The notes under the pieces are model-generated. The model did no database searches, was not told the origin of the DNA, and saw only the letters and a program-made list of their open reading frames with translations. A DNA stretch of 64,000 nt, from assembly GCF_000723185.1 (NCBI RefSeq), contig NZ_CBTY010000006.1, forward strand, positions 270,659 to 334,658, in the 5' to 3' direction. The DNA comes from Candidatus Nitrosotenuis uzonensis. GTDB taxonomy: Archaea; Thermoproteota; Nitrososphaeria; Nitrososphaerales; Nitrosopumilaceae. The position numbers and the translations under genes are program-made. Shown here piece after piece: positions 25,915 to 34,894 of the stretch; the stretch's first letter is position 1; the number at the start of each line of letters is the position of its first letter.

Positions 25915-26393
25915 CAGGCAAGGTAATCAAATACGAGCGTGACAATATAGACACGGACGTCATACTTCCAGGACAATATCTGAAGCTTCATGACTATGAT
26001 GAGATAGCAAAACACGCAATGGAGGGAATTGACCCGACATTCCACTCGAAGGTAAAGCCCGGTGATTACATTGTGGCTGGAAAAAACTTTGGGTGCGGCT
26101 CTAGCAGGGAACATGCGCCTATAGCGCTTAGCCACTGCGGAATAAAGGGCGTTCTGGCAATCTCGTTTGCAAGGATCTTTTATCGAAACGCAGTAGATGG
26201 GGCATTTCTTCTTCCAATAGAAATAGACGAGCAGACGTACAAAAAGATCTCAGATGGGGATCAAATTGAAGTTGACACACAGAAAAACCAGATAAAGAAC
26301 ATTACCAAGAACGAAACGTATGCTATCAAGCCATTCTCCGAGATTGTGGCAAAGATAATCGAGGCTGGTGGTCTCTTCAAGTACAAACCTTAG
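25911..26393 (+). CDS. Aconitase-family small subunit, archaeal type
   Basis: 160 residues, the swivelling domain of the heteromeric isomerase, overlapping its large subunit as ATGA. The [12 protein letters not shown] motif that binds the substrate carboxylate is intact. The loop after [11 protein letters not shown] reads YLKL (residues 23-26). In studied archaeal enzymes this loop is reported to separate homoaconitases (YLRT) from isopropylmalate isomerases (YLVY-like). YLKL matches neither, so the substrate stays open. Confidence 0.88.
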   Translation: MTGKVIKYERDNIDTDVILPGQYLKLHDYDEIAKHAMEGIDPTFHSKVKPGDYIVAGKNFGCGSSREHAPIALSHCGIKGVLAISFARIFYRNAVDGAFLLPIEIDEQTYKKISDGDQIEVDTQKNQIKNITKNETYAIKPFSEIVAKIIEAGGLFKYKP

Positions 26394-26439
26394 CGCGGCG
26401 CTTTTAGATTTTATATCCAGTGCGTGTAGCTTTACTGTA

Positions 26440-27846
26440 ATGCCTAGGACTATTTTTGAGAAGATATGGGATGATCACAAGGTGACAGAGATTGACGGGA
26501 GATCTCTACTATATGTTGACAGGCACCTTGTCCATGAGGTGACATCGCCACAGGCATTTGACGGACTTAGGATTAACAAGCGCAAAGTGAGGAGAACCGA
26601 TCTTACATTTGCTACGATGGATCACAACGTGCCAACGTCCAACAGGTCCCTTCCTATAGTAGACCAGATATCTGCAACGCAGATAAGAACTTTAGAGCAG
26701 AACTGCAAGGAATTCGGAATACCGCTTTTCGATCTGCACAGTCCGTATCAGGGTATAGTGCATGTGATAGGGCCGGAGCTTGGCATAACACTTCCAGGTA
26801 CGACCATAGTATGCGGTGATAGCCACACGTCAACCCACGGGGCATTCGGAGCATTTGCGTTGGGAATAGGCACAAGCGACGTAGAGCACGTTCTTGCTAC
26901 TCAATGTATCGTGCTTGACAAGCCAAAGACTTTTGAAATAAGAGTGGATGGAAAGAGGAAAAACCCACACACCATAACAGCAAAGGATATCATACTGTCA
27001 ATAATAAAGAAAATCGGCACAGGTGGGGGGACGGGCACAGTAATAGAATACCGCGGCCAAACAATCTCCGATCTAACAATGGAGGAGAGGATGACAATAT
27101 GCAACATGTCAATAGAGGCAGGAGCTCGAGCAGGGCTTGTGGCTCCTGATCAGAAGACATTTGAGTATTTGCGGGGTAGAATGTATACGCCAAAAAACTA
27201 TGATGATCTTGTGTTACAGTGGCAAGAGCATCTGAAAACTGATAGCAACGCCAAATTCGACAAGACATTCTCTATTGACGTAACGGACATAGCGCCGCAA
27301 GTAAGCTGGGGTACAAACCCTGCGATGACGACCGATGTAACGGATGTGGTGCCAAGTCCTGATGAATATGCCAAGGGCAACAGGAGCGAGGAGGCTGCAG
27401 CAAAAAAGGCACTTGAATACATGGGACTTGTGCCGGGCACGCCAATCACCGATATTAAGGTAGACCGGGTCTTTATCGGCTCGTGCACAAACGCAAGGCT
27501 GCAGGATCTCATAGAGGCAGCAAGCATCATAAATGGAAACAAGGTGGCGCCAAACGTGAGGGCCATGGTGGTTCCGGGCTCGCAGCAGGTAAAAAAACAG
27601 GCAGAAGATCTTGGCCTTGATAAAATATTCAAGGATGCAAATTTTGAGTGGCGTGAGTCCGGGTGTAGTATGTGCCTTGGGATGAATCCGGACATTCTGG
27701 CACGCGGAGAAAGGTGCGCTAGCACATCGAACAGAAACTTTGAGGGCCGGCAGGGCTCTGGAGGAAGAACCCATCTTGTGAGTCCTATAATGGCAGCCGC
27801 GGCAGCGATTGCAGGACACTTTGTAGACGTAAGGGAGATGGTCTGA
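26440..27846 (+). CDS. leuC: 3-isopropylmalate dehydratase large subunit, bacterial type
   Basis: 468 residues, the longer bacterial LeuC form. Fe-S ligands are Cys349 ([11 protein letters not shown]), Cys409 and Cys412 ([11 protein letters not shown]). [28 protein letters not shown] is conserved in its usual place. The N-terminus [15 protein letters not shown] is characteristic. ATG 26440 lies about 28 bases after a TTTTATATCC box in the 46-base gap, so it can be transcribed separately from the pair upstream. Leucine biosynthesis is the likely role, with leuD next. Confidence 0.93.
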   Translation: MPRTIFEKIWDDHKVTEIDGRSLLYVDRHLVHEVTSPQAFDGLRINKRKVRRTDLTFATMDHNVPTSNRSLPIVDQISATQIRTLEQNCKEFGIPLFDLHSPYQGIVHVIGPELGITLPGTTIVCGDSHTSTHGAFGAFALGIGTSDVEHVLATQCIVLDKPKTFEIRVDGKRKNPHTITAKDIILSIIKKIGTGGGTGTVIEYRGQTISDLTMEERMTICNMSIEAGARAGLVAPDQKTFEYLRGRMYTPKNYDDLVLQWQEHLKTDSNAKFDKTFSIDVTDIAPQVSWGTNPAMTTDVTDVVPSPDEYAKGNRSEEAAAKKALEYMGLVPGTPITDIKVDRVFIGSCTNARLQDLIEAASIINGNKVAPNVRAMVVPGSQQVKKQAEDLGLDKIFKDANFEWRESGCSMCLGMNPDILARGERCASTSNRNFEGRQGSGGRTHLVSPIMAAAAAIAGHFVDVREMV

Positions 27847-27865
27847 TATAGAAAAATTCCACATA

Positions 27866-28420
27866 GTGAAAAGTATGGCAACTCCGCTTGATAGAGCCAA
27901 TGTCGACACGGACCAGATTGTGCCAAAACAATTTCTCAAACTTGTACAGCGGACAGGATTTGGCAAATTCCTCTTCTATGACTGGCGCTTTGAGCCTGAC
28001 GGAAGTCCCAAAAAGGATTTTGTCCTAAACGATGAGCGTTACTCGGCGTCCCACATACTGCTTGCGGGGGATAACTTTGGATGCGGCTCTAGCAGGGAGC
28101 ACGCAGCGTGGGCACTCAAAGACTATGGCTTTGATGTGATCATAGCACCTTCCTTTGCAGACATATTCTACAACAATTGCTTCAAAAATGGTATACTGCC
28201 GATTTCCGTTGATAGGGCTATGATAGATGATCTTATGAGAACAAACTTGCCAATAGAGGTGGACCTGCAAAATCAAACAATAAAATACGACGGCAAGTCG
28301 ATCTCGTTTGACATAGACCCAAGCAGAAAGAAGACGCTACTTGAAGGACTAGATGATATTGCCGTCACACTTCAACATGAAGAAAAGATATCTGCCTTTG
28401 AGAAGGCGCATCATCTCTGA
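27866..28420 (+). CDS. leuD: 3-isopropylmalate dehydratase small subunit, bacterial type
   Basis: About 184 residues with [39 protein letters not shown] and FADIFYNNCFKNGILP, all hallmarks of bacterial LeuD. The annotated GTG gives MKSMATPLDRANVD. The same frame is open upstream and reads (ATA)EKFHIVKSMATP, where bacterial LeuD normally begins M-EKF; the only codon at that place is ATA 27848, one base after the leuC stop. The start is therefore uncertain. The 3' end overlaps the minus-strand nucleotidyltransferase by ten bases. Confidence 0.92.
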   Translation: MKSMATPLDRANVDTDQIVPKQFLKLVQRTGFGKFLFYDWRFEPDGSPKKDFVLNDERYSASHILLAGDNFGCGSSREHAAWALKDYGFDVIIAPSFADIFYNNCFKNGILPISVDRAMIDDLMRTNLPIEVDLQNQTIKYDGKSISFDIDPSRKKTLLEGLDDIAVTLQHEEKISAFEKAHHL

Positions 28421-29133
28421 GACATCTTTGTAATTATCTTTCTTACTGTATCTTTTTTTCGTTCAAGCACGTTTGGCGATTCGACATCAAGCCAATCTGT
28501 CTTGCCTATGTCAAACGAACTTACGAGCCCTTCTTTTGAGAGTTCCTGCAGTATGTCGTAGGAAAGGTTGAGGTTCTTTTTTTTGCGCATTTTTCTCCTT
28601 ATAATTTGTATTATCTTTGGAGAGAGAACATAGATTCCAGTGCACTCATGATCATGCATTTTAACAAGCGGTTTTTCGATGAATTGCATGACTTTGCCGT
28701 CTTGGACTTTTGCAAATCCAGTCTCCTCTTTACGGTATTGTCGTGTAGCTATGCACGCCATGCTCTTTTTTGCAACAAAATGCTTGTACATTTTTTGTAT
28801 GTCAACGGCACCTATGTTATCAACAAACCATAGCACAAACGGCTCGCCATTCACTATCTTTTGTAGATGCATAAGGTCACCTGCAGTTCCGCTCTCAGAA
28901 TCTTGTACGAATCTGATCTTTGAGGTACCCTCAAAATAATGCCTTATCTGACCGCCTAGACCAGCAATGTCCGTGACTATGACTATCTCTGAGATCATCT
29001 TTAGCGATGAGAGGTAATCTGTAATGTATGATATGAGTGGCCTTCCGTCAAGTGGGATCATTGCCTTTGGGAAATAATCCGTAAAGGGCCTTCCACGCGT
29101 CCCTTTTCCACCTGCTAAAATTACTGCTTTCAA
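28411..29133 (-). CDS. Sugar-phosphate nucleotidyltransferase
   Basis: 240-residue NTP transferase: LKAVILAGGKGTRGRPFT and FPKAMIPLDGRPLISYI at the N-terminus, later GFAKVQDGKVMQFIEKP. These are the nucleotide-binding and sugar-phosphate motifs of glucose-1-phosphate thymidylyl/uridylyl-type enzymes, and the size fits the short form without a hexapeptide-repeat domain. It makes a nucleotide sugar, probably for glycoprotein or glycolipid synthesis. TTG 29133 starts one base after the uS9 stop, so it is co-transcribed with ribosomal proteins, where rpoN/rpoK would often be found. Confidence 0.85.
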   Translation of the reverse strand: MKAVILAGGKGTRGRPFTDYFPKAMIPLDGRPLISYITDYLSSLKMISEIVIVTDIAGLGGQIRHYFEGTSKIRFVQDSESGTAGDLMHLQKIVNGEPFVLWFVDNIGAVDIQKMYKHFVAKKSMACIATRQYRKEETGFAKVQDGKVMQFIEKPLVKMHDHECTGIYVLSPKIIQIIRRKMRKKKNLNLSYDILQELSKEGLVSSFDIGKTDWLDVESPNVLERKKDTVRKIITKMSQR

Positions 29134-29134
29134 T

Positions 29135-29581
29135 CTACCTGTATGATTTCTGCTTTCTTCTTCTGGCTCCAGGACCGCCAAACTTCTTTGGTTCCTTCCT
29201 TCTTGCATCGCCGCTCAGAAGATGTTTATCAAAATCATTGATCTTCTTTTTCAGATCAGTCCTTACTGGCTTGGTAAATGGGTGCTCCTTTGGCTCTTTT
29301 TTGGATTTGGTCCATCCTGTGAGTGCTCTTGAGATTGCAGTTGCCGCAGCATACGCCTGGCCCATGAAGCCGCCGCCCTTGACCCTTACTGAAATGTCCA
29401 CTTTGCTTCTTAGCTCGCCAAGTAGCTCAAGCGGACCTAGAATTACTTCTCTTGCAGTCTCTTGTGGAATCATCTCAGCTGGAACGTTGTTTATCCTTAC
29501 TCTACCAGTGCCCTTAGTTATGTACACGTGAGCCCTTGAGGTCTTTCTTGTCGCAAAATAGATCTCAGTCTTGGGTGTCAT
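29135..29581 (-). CDS. rps9: Small ribosomal subunit protein uS9 (S9)
   Basis: 148 residues. The KGTGRVRINNVP start and the GGGFMGQAYAAATAISRAL core are followed by the basic C-terminus ending RRKQKSYR, the tail that reaches the P-site tRNA. Overlaps uL13 by four bases. Order eL18-uL13-uS9 is the conserved archaeal series downstream of Rpo3. Confidence 0.95.
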   Translation of the reverse strand: MTPKTEIYFATRKTSRAHVYITKGTGRVRINNVPAEMIPQETAREVILGPLELLGELRSKVDISVRVKGGGFMGQAYAAATAISRALTGWTKSKKEPKEHPFTKPVRTDLKKKINDFDKHLLSGDARRKEPKKFGGPGARRRKQKSYR

Positions 29582-30021
29582 TGTGTCCAGCCTACCTCCC
29601 TTGCCAGATCTGCCATTGTGGTGTAGTTTGCCGAAGGCCTTGTTATCTTTGCGTTTTCTAAAATCATCTTGTCTTTGGAGCGTAATTCAGATGGGACGCC
29701 AATGTATGTTCTAAGTCGCTTCAATGCAGCATGGCCTGAGGGCTTTTTCCTTGGAAGCATTCCACGTATCATTCTCTCTATGATTGTGTCAGGCCTTCTT
29801 GGGTGATACGGGCCGTGCTTTGGATGCAGAACGCTAGACACTTTCAAAAAGTTGCGGTATTCGTCGATTATATTGCGTCTGTTGCCGCTGATCATTATCT
29901 TCTCGCAGTTTACTATGGAGACATGATTGCCCTGTAGTAAAAGCTTGGCAACGTTTGAGCTGAGCCTACCAGCAAGAAGGTCAGTACCGTCAACTATGAT
30001 TATCTGGGCTTGTTTATCCAA
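29578..30021 (-). CDS. rpl13: Large ribosomal subunit protein uL13 (L13)
   Basis: 147 residues starting at TTG 30021. IIVDGTDLLAGRLSSNVAKLL and the GPYHPRRPDTIIERMIRGMLP segment with PSGHAALKRLRTY are typical of uL13. Overlaps eL18 by eight bases upstream and uS9 downstream. Confidence 0.95.
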   Translation of the reverse strand: MDKQAQIIIVDGTDLLAGRLSSNVAKLLLQGNHVSIVNCEKIMISGNRRNIIDEYRNFLKVSSVLHPKHGPYHPRRPDTIIERMIRGMLPRKKPSGHAALKRLRTYIGVPSELRSKDKMILENAKITRPSANYTTMADLAREVGWTQ

Positions 30022-30361
30022 TTATTCTCACTCCTTTACCTGTAGGAAATTTTGAGATTATGTCGTTGTGATTGATTATTCTGCCGCCTGAGCTTTGGAT
30101 TTTTCTTGCTGCCGCAGTAGATATGGAAAAACAGTATAATGTGATTTTATGTGATATGTTTCCGGTTCCTAGGACTTTGCCTGGTACTATAACCACATCG
30201 TTTTCCTTGGTGACGCTTCCTAGTCTTCCCACGTTTACAACCCGCCTTGCTATGGTAGGTTTTTGAAGCATCTCTGCCAGCTTTGACCAAATCGGAGCCT
30301 TGTTCTTAGTCGATGCCAACTTTAGATCCTTTACTGTTCTGATGACTAATTGATTGGTCAT
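30014..30361 (-). CDS. rpl18e: Large ribosomal subunit protein eL18 (L18e)
   Basis: 115 residues from MTNQLVIRTVKDLK. The RRVVNVGRLGSVTKENDVVIVPGKVLG stretch and C-terminal GGRIINHNDIISKFPTGKGVRI are conserved in eL18/uL15-fold proteins. A longer start (30385) would begin inside the promoter. A minus-strand CATATTATATTTG box about 25-33 bases upstream suggests its own leaderless transcript, separate from rpoD. Confidence 0.93.
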   Translation of the reverse strand: MTNQLVIRTVKDLKLASTKNKAPIWSKLAEMLQKPTIARRVVNVGRLGSVTKENDVVIVPGKVLGTGNISHKITLYCFSISTAAARKIQSSGGRIINHNDIISKFPTGKGVRIIG

Positions 30362-30400
30362 AGATTTAGCCCATTTGCAACCCAAATATAATATGTATGA

Positions 30401-31039
30401 TCAGGCTTTGAGCTCTGCAATCATACCCTTGAATTCTTCAAGTCTCTGCTCAAGTTCATCTATTGCAGAAACGACTATCTGTTCTGGAGCGAGTGCGCCT
30501 GTCGTTTCAACTGTCAAGATGTATTCTTCCGGCTTGTCCGTGTGGGTAAGAACTGAGATATTCGCAGAATTCCACTTTGCATGATCTGTTCCACGGCCAA
30601 GCCTTGCATATGCTTCCAACTTTACCTTCTGGCCAGGGGCAATCTGGACTATGGGAATCTTGTCGGAAACGGGCTTTATCGTTTCGTCCTCTGAGCTCAT
30701 CTCAGCCGAAGTAACAATACGCGTGCTGTCTGTGTTGCCAGAATCGATTACAAGCATTACCCTGCAGTTTGAGCATCCAGTCTTGCTTTGGCAAGCACAT
30801 TTGAGTGGCTCTGCAAATCTTTTCAGATCCGTCTTTATGGGAATTAGACCAAGTCTATGGGCTATTCCCTCATCTGACATGACTGAAGAATTTTCAATAA
30901 TGTCGACTGTGTCTATGGCAAAGACTGGCACACCGTTAAGGCATATCCTCCTTAGGGCATTTGCATACTGGAGAGGAACACCCTTCAGTTTGACTGAAAT
31001 GCGTTGTGTGTCTTTTGAAAGTACTTCTAAGGAAGGCAA
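30401..31039 (-). CDS. rpoD: DNA-directed RNA polymerase subunit Rpo3 (D)
   Basis: 212-residue alpha/Rpb3 homologue that nucleates polymerase assembly with Rpo11. The N-terminal dimerisation part LQYANALRRICLNGVPVFAID is clear. A cysteine loop CACQSKTGCSNC (Cys81, 83, 89, 92) lies where crenarchaeal Rpo3 carries an Fe-S cluster domain. Here the insert is short and could hold a single metal ion or cluster. First gene of the minus-strand ribosomal group and divergent from SBDS. Confidence 0.95.
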   Translation of the reverse strand: MPSLEVLSKDTQRISVKLKGVPLQYANALRRICLNGVPVFAIDTVDIIENSSVMSDEGIAHRLGLIPIKTDLKRFAEPLKCACQSKTGCSNCRVMLVIDSGNTDSTRIVTSAEMSSEDETIKPVSDKIPIVQIAPGQKVKLEAYARLGRGTDHAKWNSANISVLTHTDKPEEYILTVETTGALAPEQIVVSAIDELEQRLEEFKGMIAELKA

Positions 31040-31120
31040 ACAGAAAAAATTTTGTCAGTCCACATAAAAATCTAGCGTGTTTTTGACAGAGATAAATACC
31101 GATCATTCCTTACCTACGCC

Positions 31121-31807
31121 ATGACCGATGTGACCGTGATTAGGCATTCTGTGGGTGGAGAAAAGTTTGAGATTCTGGTAAAGCCAGATCCTGCATTGGA
31201 ATACAAGCTTGGCAAAAGAAAGGATATTTCCACAGTTCTAGTATCTGATGAGGTCTATACGGATTCCGGCAAGGGAACCAGGGCCTCAACTGAGAAACTA
31301 CTCAAGGCATTCAACACCCAAGATACAAATGCGATAATAGAACAAATTCTAAGAAAAGGTGATCTAAATCTTACCACAGATCAGCGAAGAAAAATGATTG
31401 GGGAAAAAAGAAAACAGATCATCGAGTTTATCGCAAAAACATATGTGGATCCACGATCACACCTGCCGCACCCGCCGCTTAGGATAGAGCAGGCTCTAGA
31501 GCAAGCGCGCGTCTCAATCGACCCGTTCAAAAACACCGACGAGCAGGCAAAAGACATAGTTGAAAAATTGCGCTCAATAATTCCGCTAAAGTCCGAAAAC
31601 CTTCTGTTGGAGATTACGGTTCCGGCTCAGTATGCTTCGCAGTCGTATGCGGTTCTGAAATCGACCGGCACTTTGAAAAAAGAAGAATGGCAAAATAACG
31701 GTTCACTTAAAGCAATACTAGAAATACCTGCGGGCGCAAGGGCAAACGTGATCGACAGACTCGGCTCAATAACCAAGGGGACAGCCACTGTGGAGATGGT
31801 AAAATAA
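31121..31807 (+). CDS. sdo1: Ribosome maturation protein SBDS/Sdo1
   Basis: 228 residues with three domains. The N-terminal FYSH domain holds VGGEKFEILVKPDPALEYKLGK and the central helical part DQRRKMIGEKRKQIIEFIAK; the C-terminal domain is ferredoxin-like. It promotes release of anti-association factor aIF6 from 50S subunits and in archaea sits at the head of the exosome operon, as here. A GATAAATACC element upstream may be its TATA box. Stop and next start overlap as TAATG. Confidence 0.94.
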   Translation: MTDVTVIRHSVGGEKFEILVKPDPALEYKLGKRKDISTVLVSDEVYTDSGKGTRASTEKLLKAFNTQDTNAIIEQILRKGDLNLTTDQRRKMIGEKRKQIIEFIAKTYVDPRSHLPHPPLRIEQALEQARVSIDPFKNTDEQAKDIVEKLRSIIPLKSENLLLEITVPAQYASQSYAVLKSTGTLKKEEWQNNGSLKAILEIPAGARANVIDRLGSITKGTATVEMVK

Positions 31808-32487
31808 TGGATGATATAAAACGCAAATACGTAATCCCGGGAGATGTGATAACAAGCGGCCCTTACAGAGCTGAGGACAACGTACATCTTTTTGGTGACA
31901 AGATTATTGCAACAACTGTGGGAATCTCTGAAATCTATGACAGCGGAGTACGTGTCATCCCTCTAACTGGAATCTATATTCCAAGAATTGATGATTTTGT
32001 TATCGGCAAGGTAAAATCGCATACTTCTCTTTCATGGGAGGTCGACATTAATTCATGCTATCCTGGCATACTTCCTGCTCAAGACGTCTTTGGACGTGAT
32101 TTTAATCCTAAAACACACGAGCTCACATCAAGACTCAAGACCGGTGACCTAATTGCGTGCAGAATTGCAAACTTTGATCGTTCAAGAGACCCACTAATCA
32201 CAATAGGTGATAGGGACTTGGGCAAAATTGAGGATGGCGAGCTTGTCAAGATATCGCCATCCAAGGTACCGCGACTTATTGGAAAGCGCGGCTCCATGAT
32301 TCAGACTATAGAAAACGCCACAAAAGCGATGATAACAATAGGACAGAACGGGTACATTGTAGTCTCGGCTGAAAATCCAGATGGATTATTAAAGGCACTG
32401 GATGCCATCAAAATGGTTGAAGAACAGGCACACGTTCCAAATTTGACCGAAAGAATACAAGAAATGTTAGGATCAAAAAGTGAATAA
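31807..32487 (+). CDS. rrp4: Exosome RNA-binding cap subunit Rrp4
   Basis: 226 residues: an N-terminal domain (VIPGDVITSGPYRAEDNVH), S1 domain (DDFVIGKVKSHTSLSWEVDINS) and C-terminal KH domain with VPRLIGKRGSMIQTIENAT. It caps the hexameric Rrp41-Rrp42 ring and delivers poly(A)-containing substrates for 3'-5' decay. The GKRG loop in the KH domain is intact. Confidence 0.95.
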   Translation: MDDIKRKYVIPGDVITSGPYRAEDNVHLFGDKIIATTVGISEIYDSGVRVIPLTGIYIPRIDDFVIGKVKSHTSLSWEVDINSCYPGILPAQDVFGRDFNPKTHELTSRLKTGDLIACRIANFDRSRDPLITIGDRDLGKIEDGELVKISPSKVPRLIGKRGSMIQTIENATKAMITIGQNGYIVVSAENPDGLLKALDAIKMVEEQAHVPNLTERIQEMLGSKSE

Positions 32488-32489
32488 AA

Positions 32490-33221
32490 ATGGGAGTAAA
32501 AAAATCAGATATAGTACTGTTAGATGACAAAGGAATCAGATGCGACGGCAGAAAAATAGACGAGCCGCGCAGAATAATGATCAAGGCAGGCGTCCTCAAG
32601 AACGCTAATGGATCTGCCTACATAGAGTTTGGCGAAAACAAGATCCTTGCAGGCGTGTTCGGACCAAGAGACGTACACCCAAAACATCTTGCAAACACAG
32701 ACAGGGGAATACTCAGATGCAGATACCACATGCAGCCTTTCTCGGTAGGCGAGAGAAAGAATCCTGCACCGTCAAGAAGGGAGATTGAGATTTCAAAAGT
32801 AATCAAGGAAGCATTGGAACCGGCAGTAATGCTTGAGAGTTTTCCAAGGACAGTAGTGGATGTGTTCATAGAGATTCTACAGGCTGACGGCGGTTCAAGA
32901 TGCGCTGCACTTGATGCCGCTGCTGTAGCGCTTGCAGATGCGGGCATACCAATGCGAGACATGGTATCAGCATGCGCAGCCGGCAAAGTGGCAGACACGA
33001 TTGTTCTTGACATTAACAACGAGGAGGATCAGGAAGGCCAGGCCGATATGCCTGTTGCGTACATGCCTAACCTTGGCAAAGTAACTCTTATCCAGCTTGA
33101 CGGAGTGCTGACGCCTGAAGAATATGAGAAATGCGTCAACACTGCAATAGGTGGGTGCAAGCTTGTATACGAGATACAAAAGAACGCGTTACGCGAAAAG
33201 TTTTTCGGTGAAAATTCATGA
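32490..33221 (+). CDS. rrp41: Exosome catalytic subunit Rrp41
   Basis: 243-residue RNase PH-fold protein, the phosphorolytic active subunit of the archaeal exosome. IRCDGRKIDEPRRI, KILAGVFGPRDVHPKH, RCRYHMQPFS and the phosphate-site/metal region EILQADGGSRCAALDAAAVAL are present. Paired with Rrp42, whose ATG overlaps its TGA. Confidence 0.96.
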   Translation: MGVKKSDIVLLDDKGIRCDGRKIDEPRRIMIKAGVLKNANGSAYIEFGENKILAGVFGPRDVHPKHLANTDRGILRCRYHMQPFSVGERKNPAPSRREIEISKVIKEALEPAVMLESFPRTVVDVFIEILQADGGSRCAALDAAAVALADAGIPMRDMVSACAAGKVADTIVLDINNEEDQEGQADMPVAYMPNLGKVTLIQLDGVLTPEEYEKCVNTAIGGCKLVYEIQKNALREKFFGENS

Positions 33222-34021
33222 GTGGCATACTGGATGATCTAAAAAAGAAAAAAGTCCTCTCACTTATCAAAGAAGGGCAACGAATTGACGGCAGAGCACT
33301 TGATGAGCCAAGACAGATTACAATAGATGTTGGCGTGATTCCAAAGGCTGAGGGCTCTGCTAGGATAAGACTTGGCGATACAGAAGTGGTTTGTGGAGTA
33401 AAAATTCAGCCTGACAAGCCATTCCCTGATCTTGGGGACAGGGGCATCTTCATATGCACAGCGGAAATACTTCCTCTGGCAGATCCAAGCGTGGAGCCGG
33501 GTCCGCCTGGAGAGGAAGTAATTGAGCTAGCACGAGTTGTAGACAGGGGCATCAGAGAAAGTGGAATGATTGATCTTACAAAACTGGTGCTTGAGAAGAA
33601 TAAATCGGTAATAGGACTATTTGTCGATAACAGCGTTACAGATTATGACGGGAACCTTTTTGACGCTTGTTCTTATGCATCAGTGGCAAGCATACTTTCT
33701 TGCAGAGTGCCTAAATGGGAGCTCGTAAATGACACACCGACCCTTGTTGAGGGTCAGTTCTCGGAACCGCCAATCACTACCATCCCAGTTTCTGTGACTA
33801 TGGGAAAGATAGGCGATACCATAATAGTGGACCCGAATGCAGACGAGTGGGCCTGCATGGATGCAAGGATAACCATGACTACAAACAACGCAGGTAACAT
33901 ATGTGCAATCCAGAAGGGTGGAACCGACGGATTTACAGTAGAACAGCTTATGCAGTGTTCCAAGGTCGCAATCTCGACCGGAGCAAAAATAAGGGAGATA
34001 ATCAAGTCCATAGGTAAGTAA
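33218..34021 (+). CDS. rrp42: Exosome non-catalytic ring subunit Rrp42
   Basis: 267 residues of RNase PH fold, with RIDGRALDEPRQITIDVGV, KAEGSARIRLGDTEVVCGVK and NLFDACSYASVASIL. It forms the ring with Rrp41 and contributes RNA-binding residues but lacks its own phosphorolytic site, as is usual for archaeal Rrp42. Next gene eL43 follows after two bases. Confidence 0.95.
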   Translation: MSGILDDLKKKKVLSLIKEGQRIDGRALDEPRQITIDVGVIPKAEGSARIRLGDTEVVCGVKIQPDKPFPDLGDRGIFICTAEILPLADPSVEPGPPGEEVIELARVVDRGIRESGMIDLTKLVLEKNKSVIGLFVDNSVTDYDGNLFDACSYASVASILSCRVPKWELVNDTPTLVEGQFSEPPITTIPVSVTMGKIGDTIIVDPNADEWACMDARITMTTNNAGNICAIQKGGTDGFTVEQLMQCSKVAISTGAKIREIIKSIGK

Positions 34022-34023
34022 GA

Positions 34024-34236
34024 ATGCTCAAAAAAGGCGCATCACTGATAGGTTTTGGAGCCAAATATGGCATCAAACACAGGAAAAAGTATACACAGGT
34101 TCATGTATTATTAAAGTCAAAAAGAAAGTGCCCTGAATGCGGCTCGATAAAGTTTGGCAGGCAGGCAGTGGGAATCTGGGCATGCAAAAAATGCGGCTAC
34201 AAGGTTGCCGGTACTGCTTACGATGTCAGCGTTTAG
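34024..34236 (+). CDS. rpl37ae: Large ribosomal subunit protein eL43 (L37Ae)
   Basis: 70-residue zinc-ribbon protein: CPECG and CKKCG knuckles (C-x2-C...C-x2-C) with GRQAVGIWAC between. Length and position in the exosome operon are those of archaeal L37Ae. Its last 14 bases overlap pcc1. Confidence 0.94.
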   Translation: MLKKGASLIGFGAKYGIKHRKKYTQVHVLLKSKRKCPECGSIKFGRQAVGIWACKKCGYKVAGTAYDVSV

Positions 34237-34468
34237 TGCTAGAATAGAGATCCGTGCAAAAGAAAAGACAAGGGCGATCTTCGATTCCATAAGAACTGAT
34301 GATAAATTCTATCCTGAGAATCCGACCAGGACCAAATTTGAAGTGAAACAAAACAAGATGCAAATAACAATAGAATCAGATGAGATCTCGCACTTGAGGG
34401 CCAACCTCAACTCGATACTCCGGCTAATCCAGGCAAGCGAAGATTCTATAGAATCGGTAAAGATATAA
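34223..34468 (+). CDS. pcc1: KEOPS complex subunit Pcc1
   Basis: 81 residues from MSAFSARIEIRAKEKTRAIF. A two-strand, two-helix fold with the late SHLRANLNSILRLIQASEDS helix, typical of Pcc1, which dimerises the KEOPS complex for t6A37 tRNA modification. The longer frame start at 34154 lies wholly within eL43 and is rejected. It is a normal member of this operon. Confidence 0.88.
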   Translation: MSAFSARIEIRAKEKTRAIFDSIRTDDKFYPENPTRTKFEVKQNKMQITIESDEISHLRANLNSILRLIQASEDSIESVKI

Positions 34469-34491
34469 GAAAAAACAAGAGCAATGACTTG

Positions 34492-34863
34492 ATGTCGTCC
34501 GGACAACAGATTCCTCCATGGCTGCAAGAGCAGATAATGAAACTCCAGCAGTCGCAACAAAACCTCCAGTCTATAATGGCGCAAAAACAACAGGTCGACA
34601 TGGAACAGATAGAATCGGACAGGGCGCTTGAGGAATTAAAGAAAATAGCTGACAGCGAGACCGTCTACAAGCACAGTGGATCAATTCTGATAAAGTCCAC
34701 AAAAGCTGCCTTGATTGCAGAATTGGAGGAGAAAAAAGAGCTTGCAAACACGCGCTCTGCAGTTCTGGCAAAGCAGGAAGCAAGACTCAAGGAAAGCATA
34801 AAGGAACAAGAGACAAAGATAAACGAGATGATTCGCGGCGGACAAAAACCTAGTCCACAATAA
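34492..34863 (+). CDS. pfdB: Prefoldin subunit beta
   Basis: 123 residues, two long coiled-coil helices (about 8-50 and 78-118) joined by a beta hairpin around SETVYKHSGSILIKSTK. Four copies join two alpha subunits (3482) in the chaperone hexamer. I took ATG 34492 rather than the TTG one codon before. The only gap in the operon (23 bases) precedes it. Confidence 0.92.
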   Translation: MSSGQQIPPWLQEQIMKLQQSQQNLQSIMAQKQQVDMEQIESDRALEELKKIADSETVYKHSGSILIKSTKAALIAELEEKKELANTRSAVLAKQEARLKESIKEQETKINEMIRGGQKPSPQ

Positions 34864-34894
34864 ATTATTAACAATATAACGTATTTCTGGTTAA

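Noticed and set aside
27198..27966. Two overlapping minus-strand frames of about 240-250 codons across leuC/leuD
   Set aside because: They are exact antisense to well-supported leuCD, have no recognisable motif and no promoter, and arise from codon bias.
34154..34222. N-terminal extension of Pcc1
   Set aside because: It lies wholly inside eL43 and is not Pcc1-like; ATG 34223 gives the normal protein.
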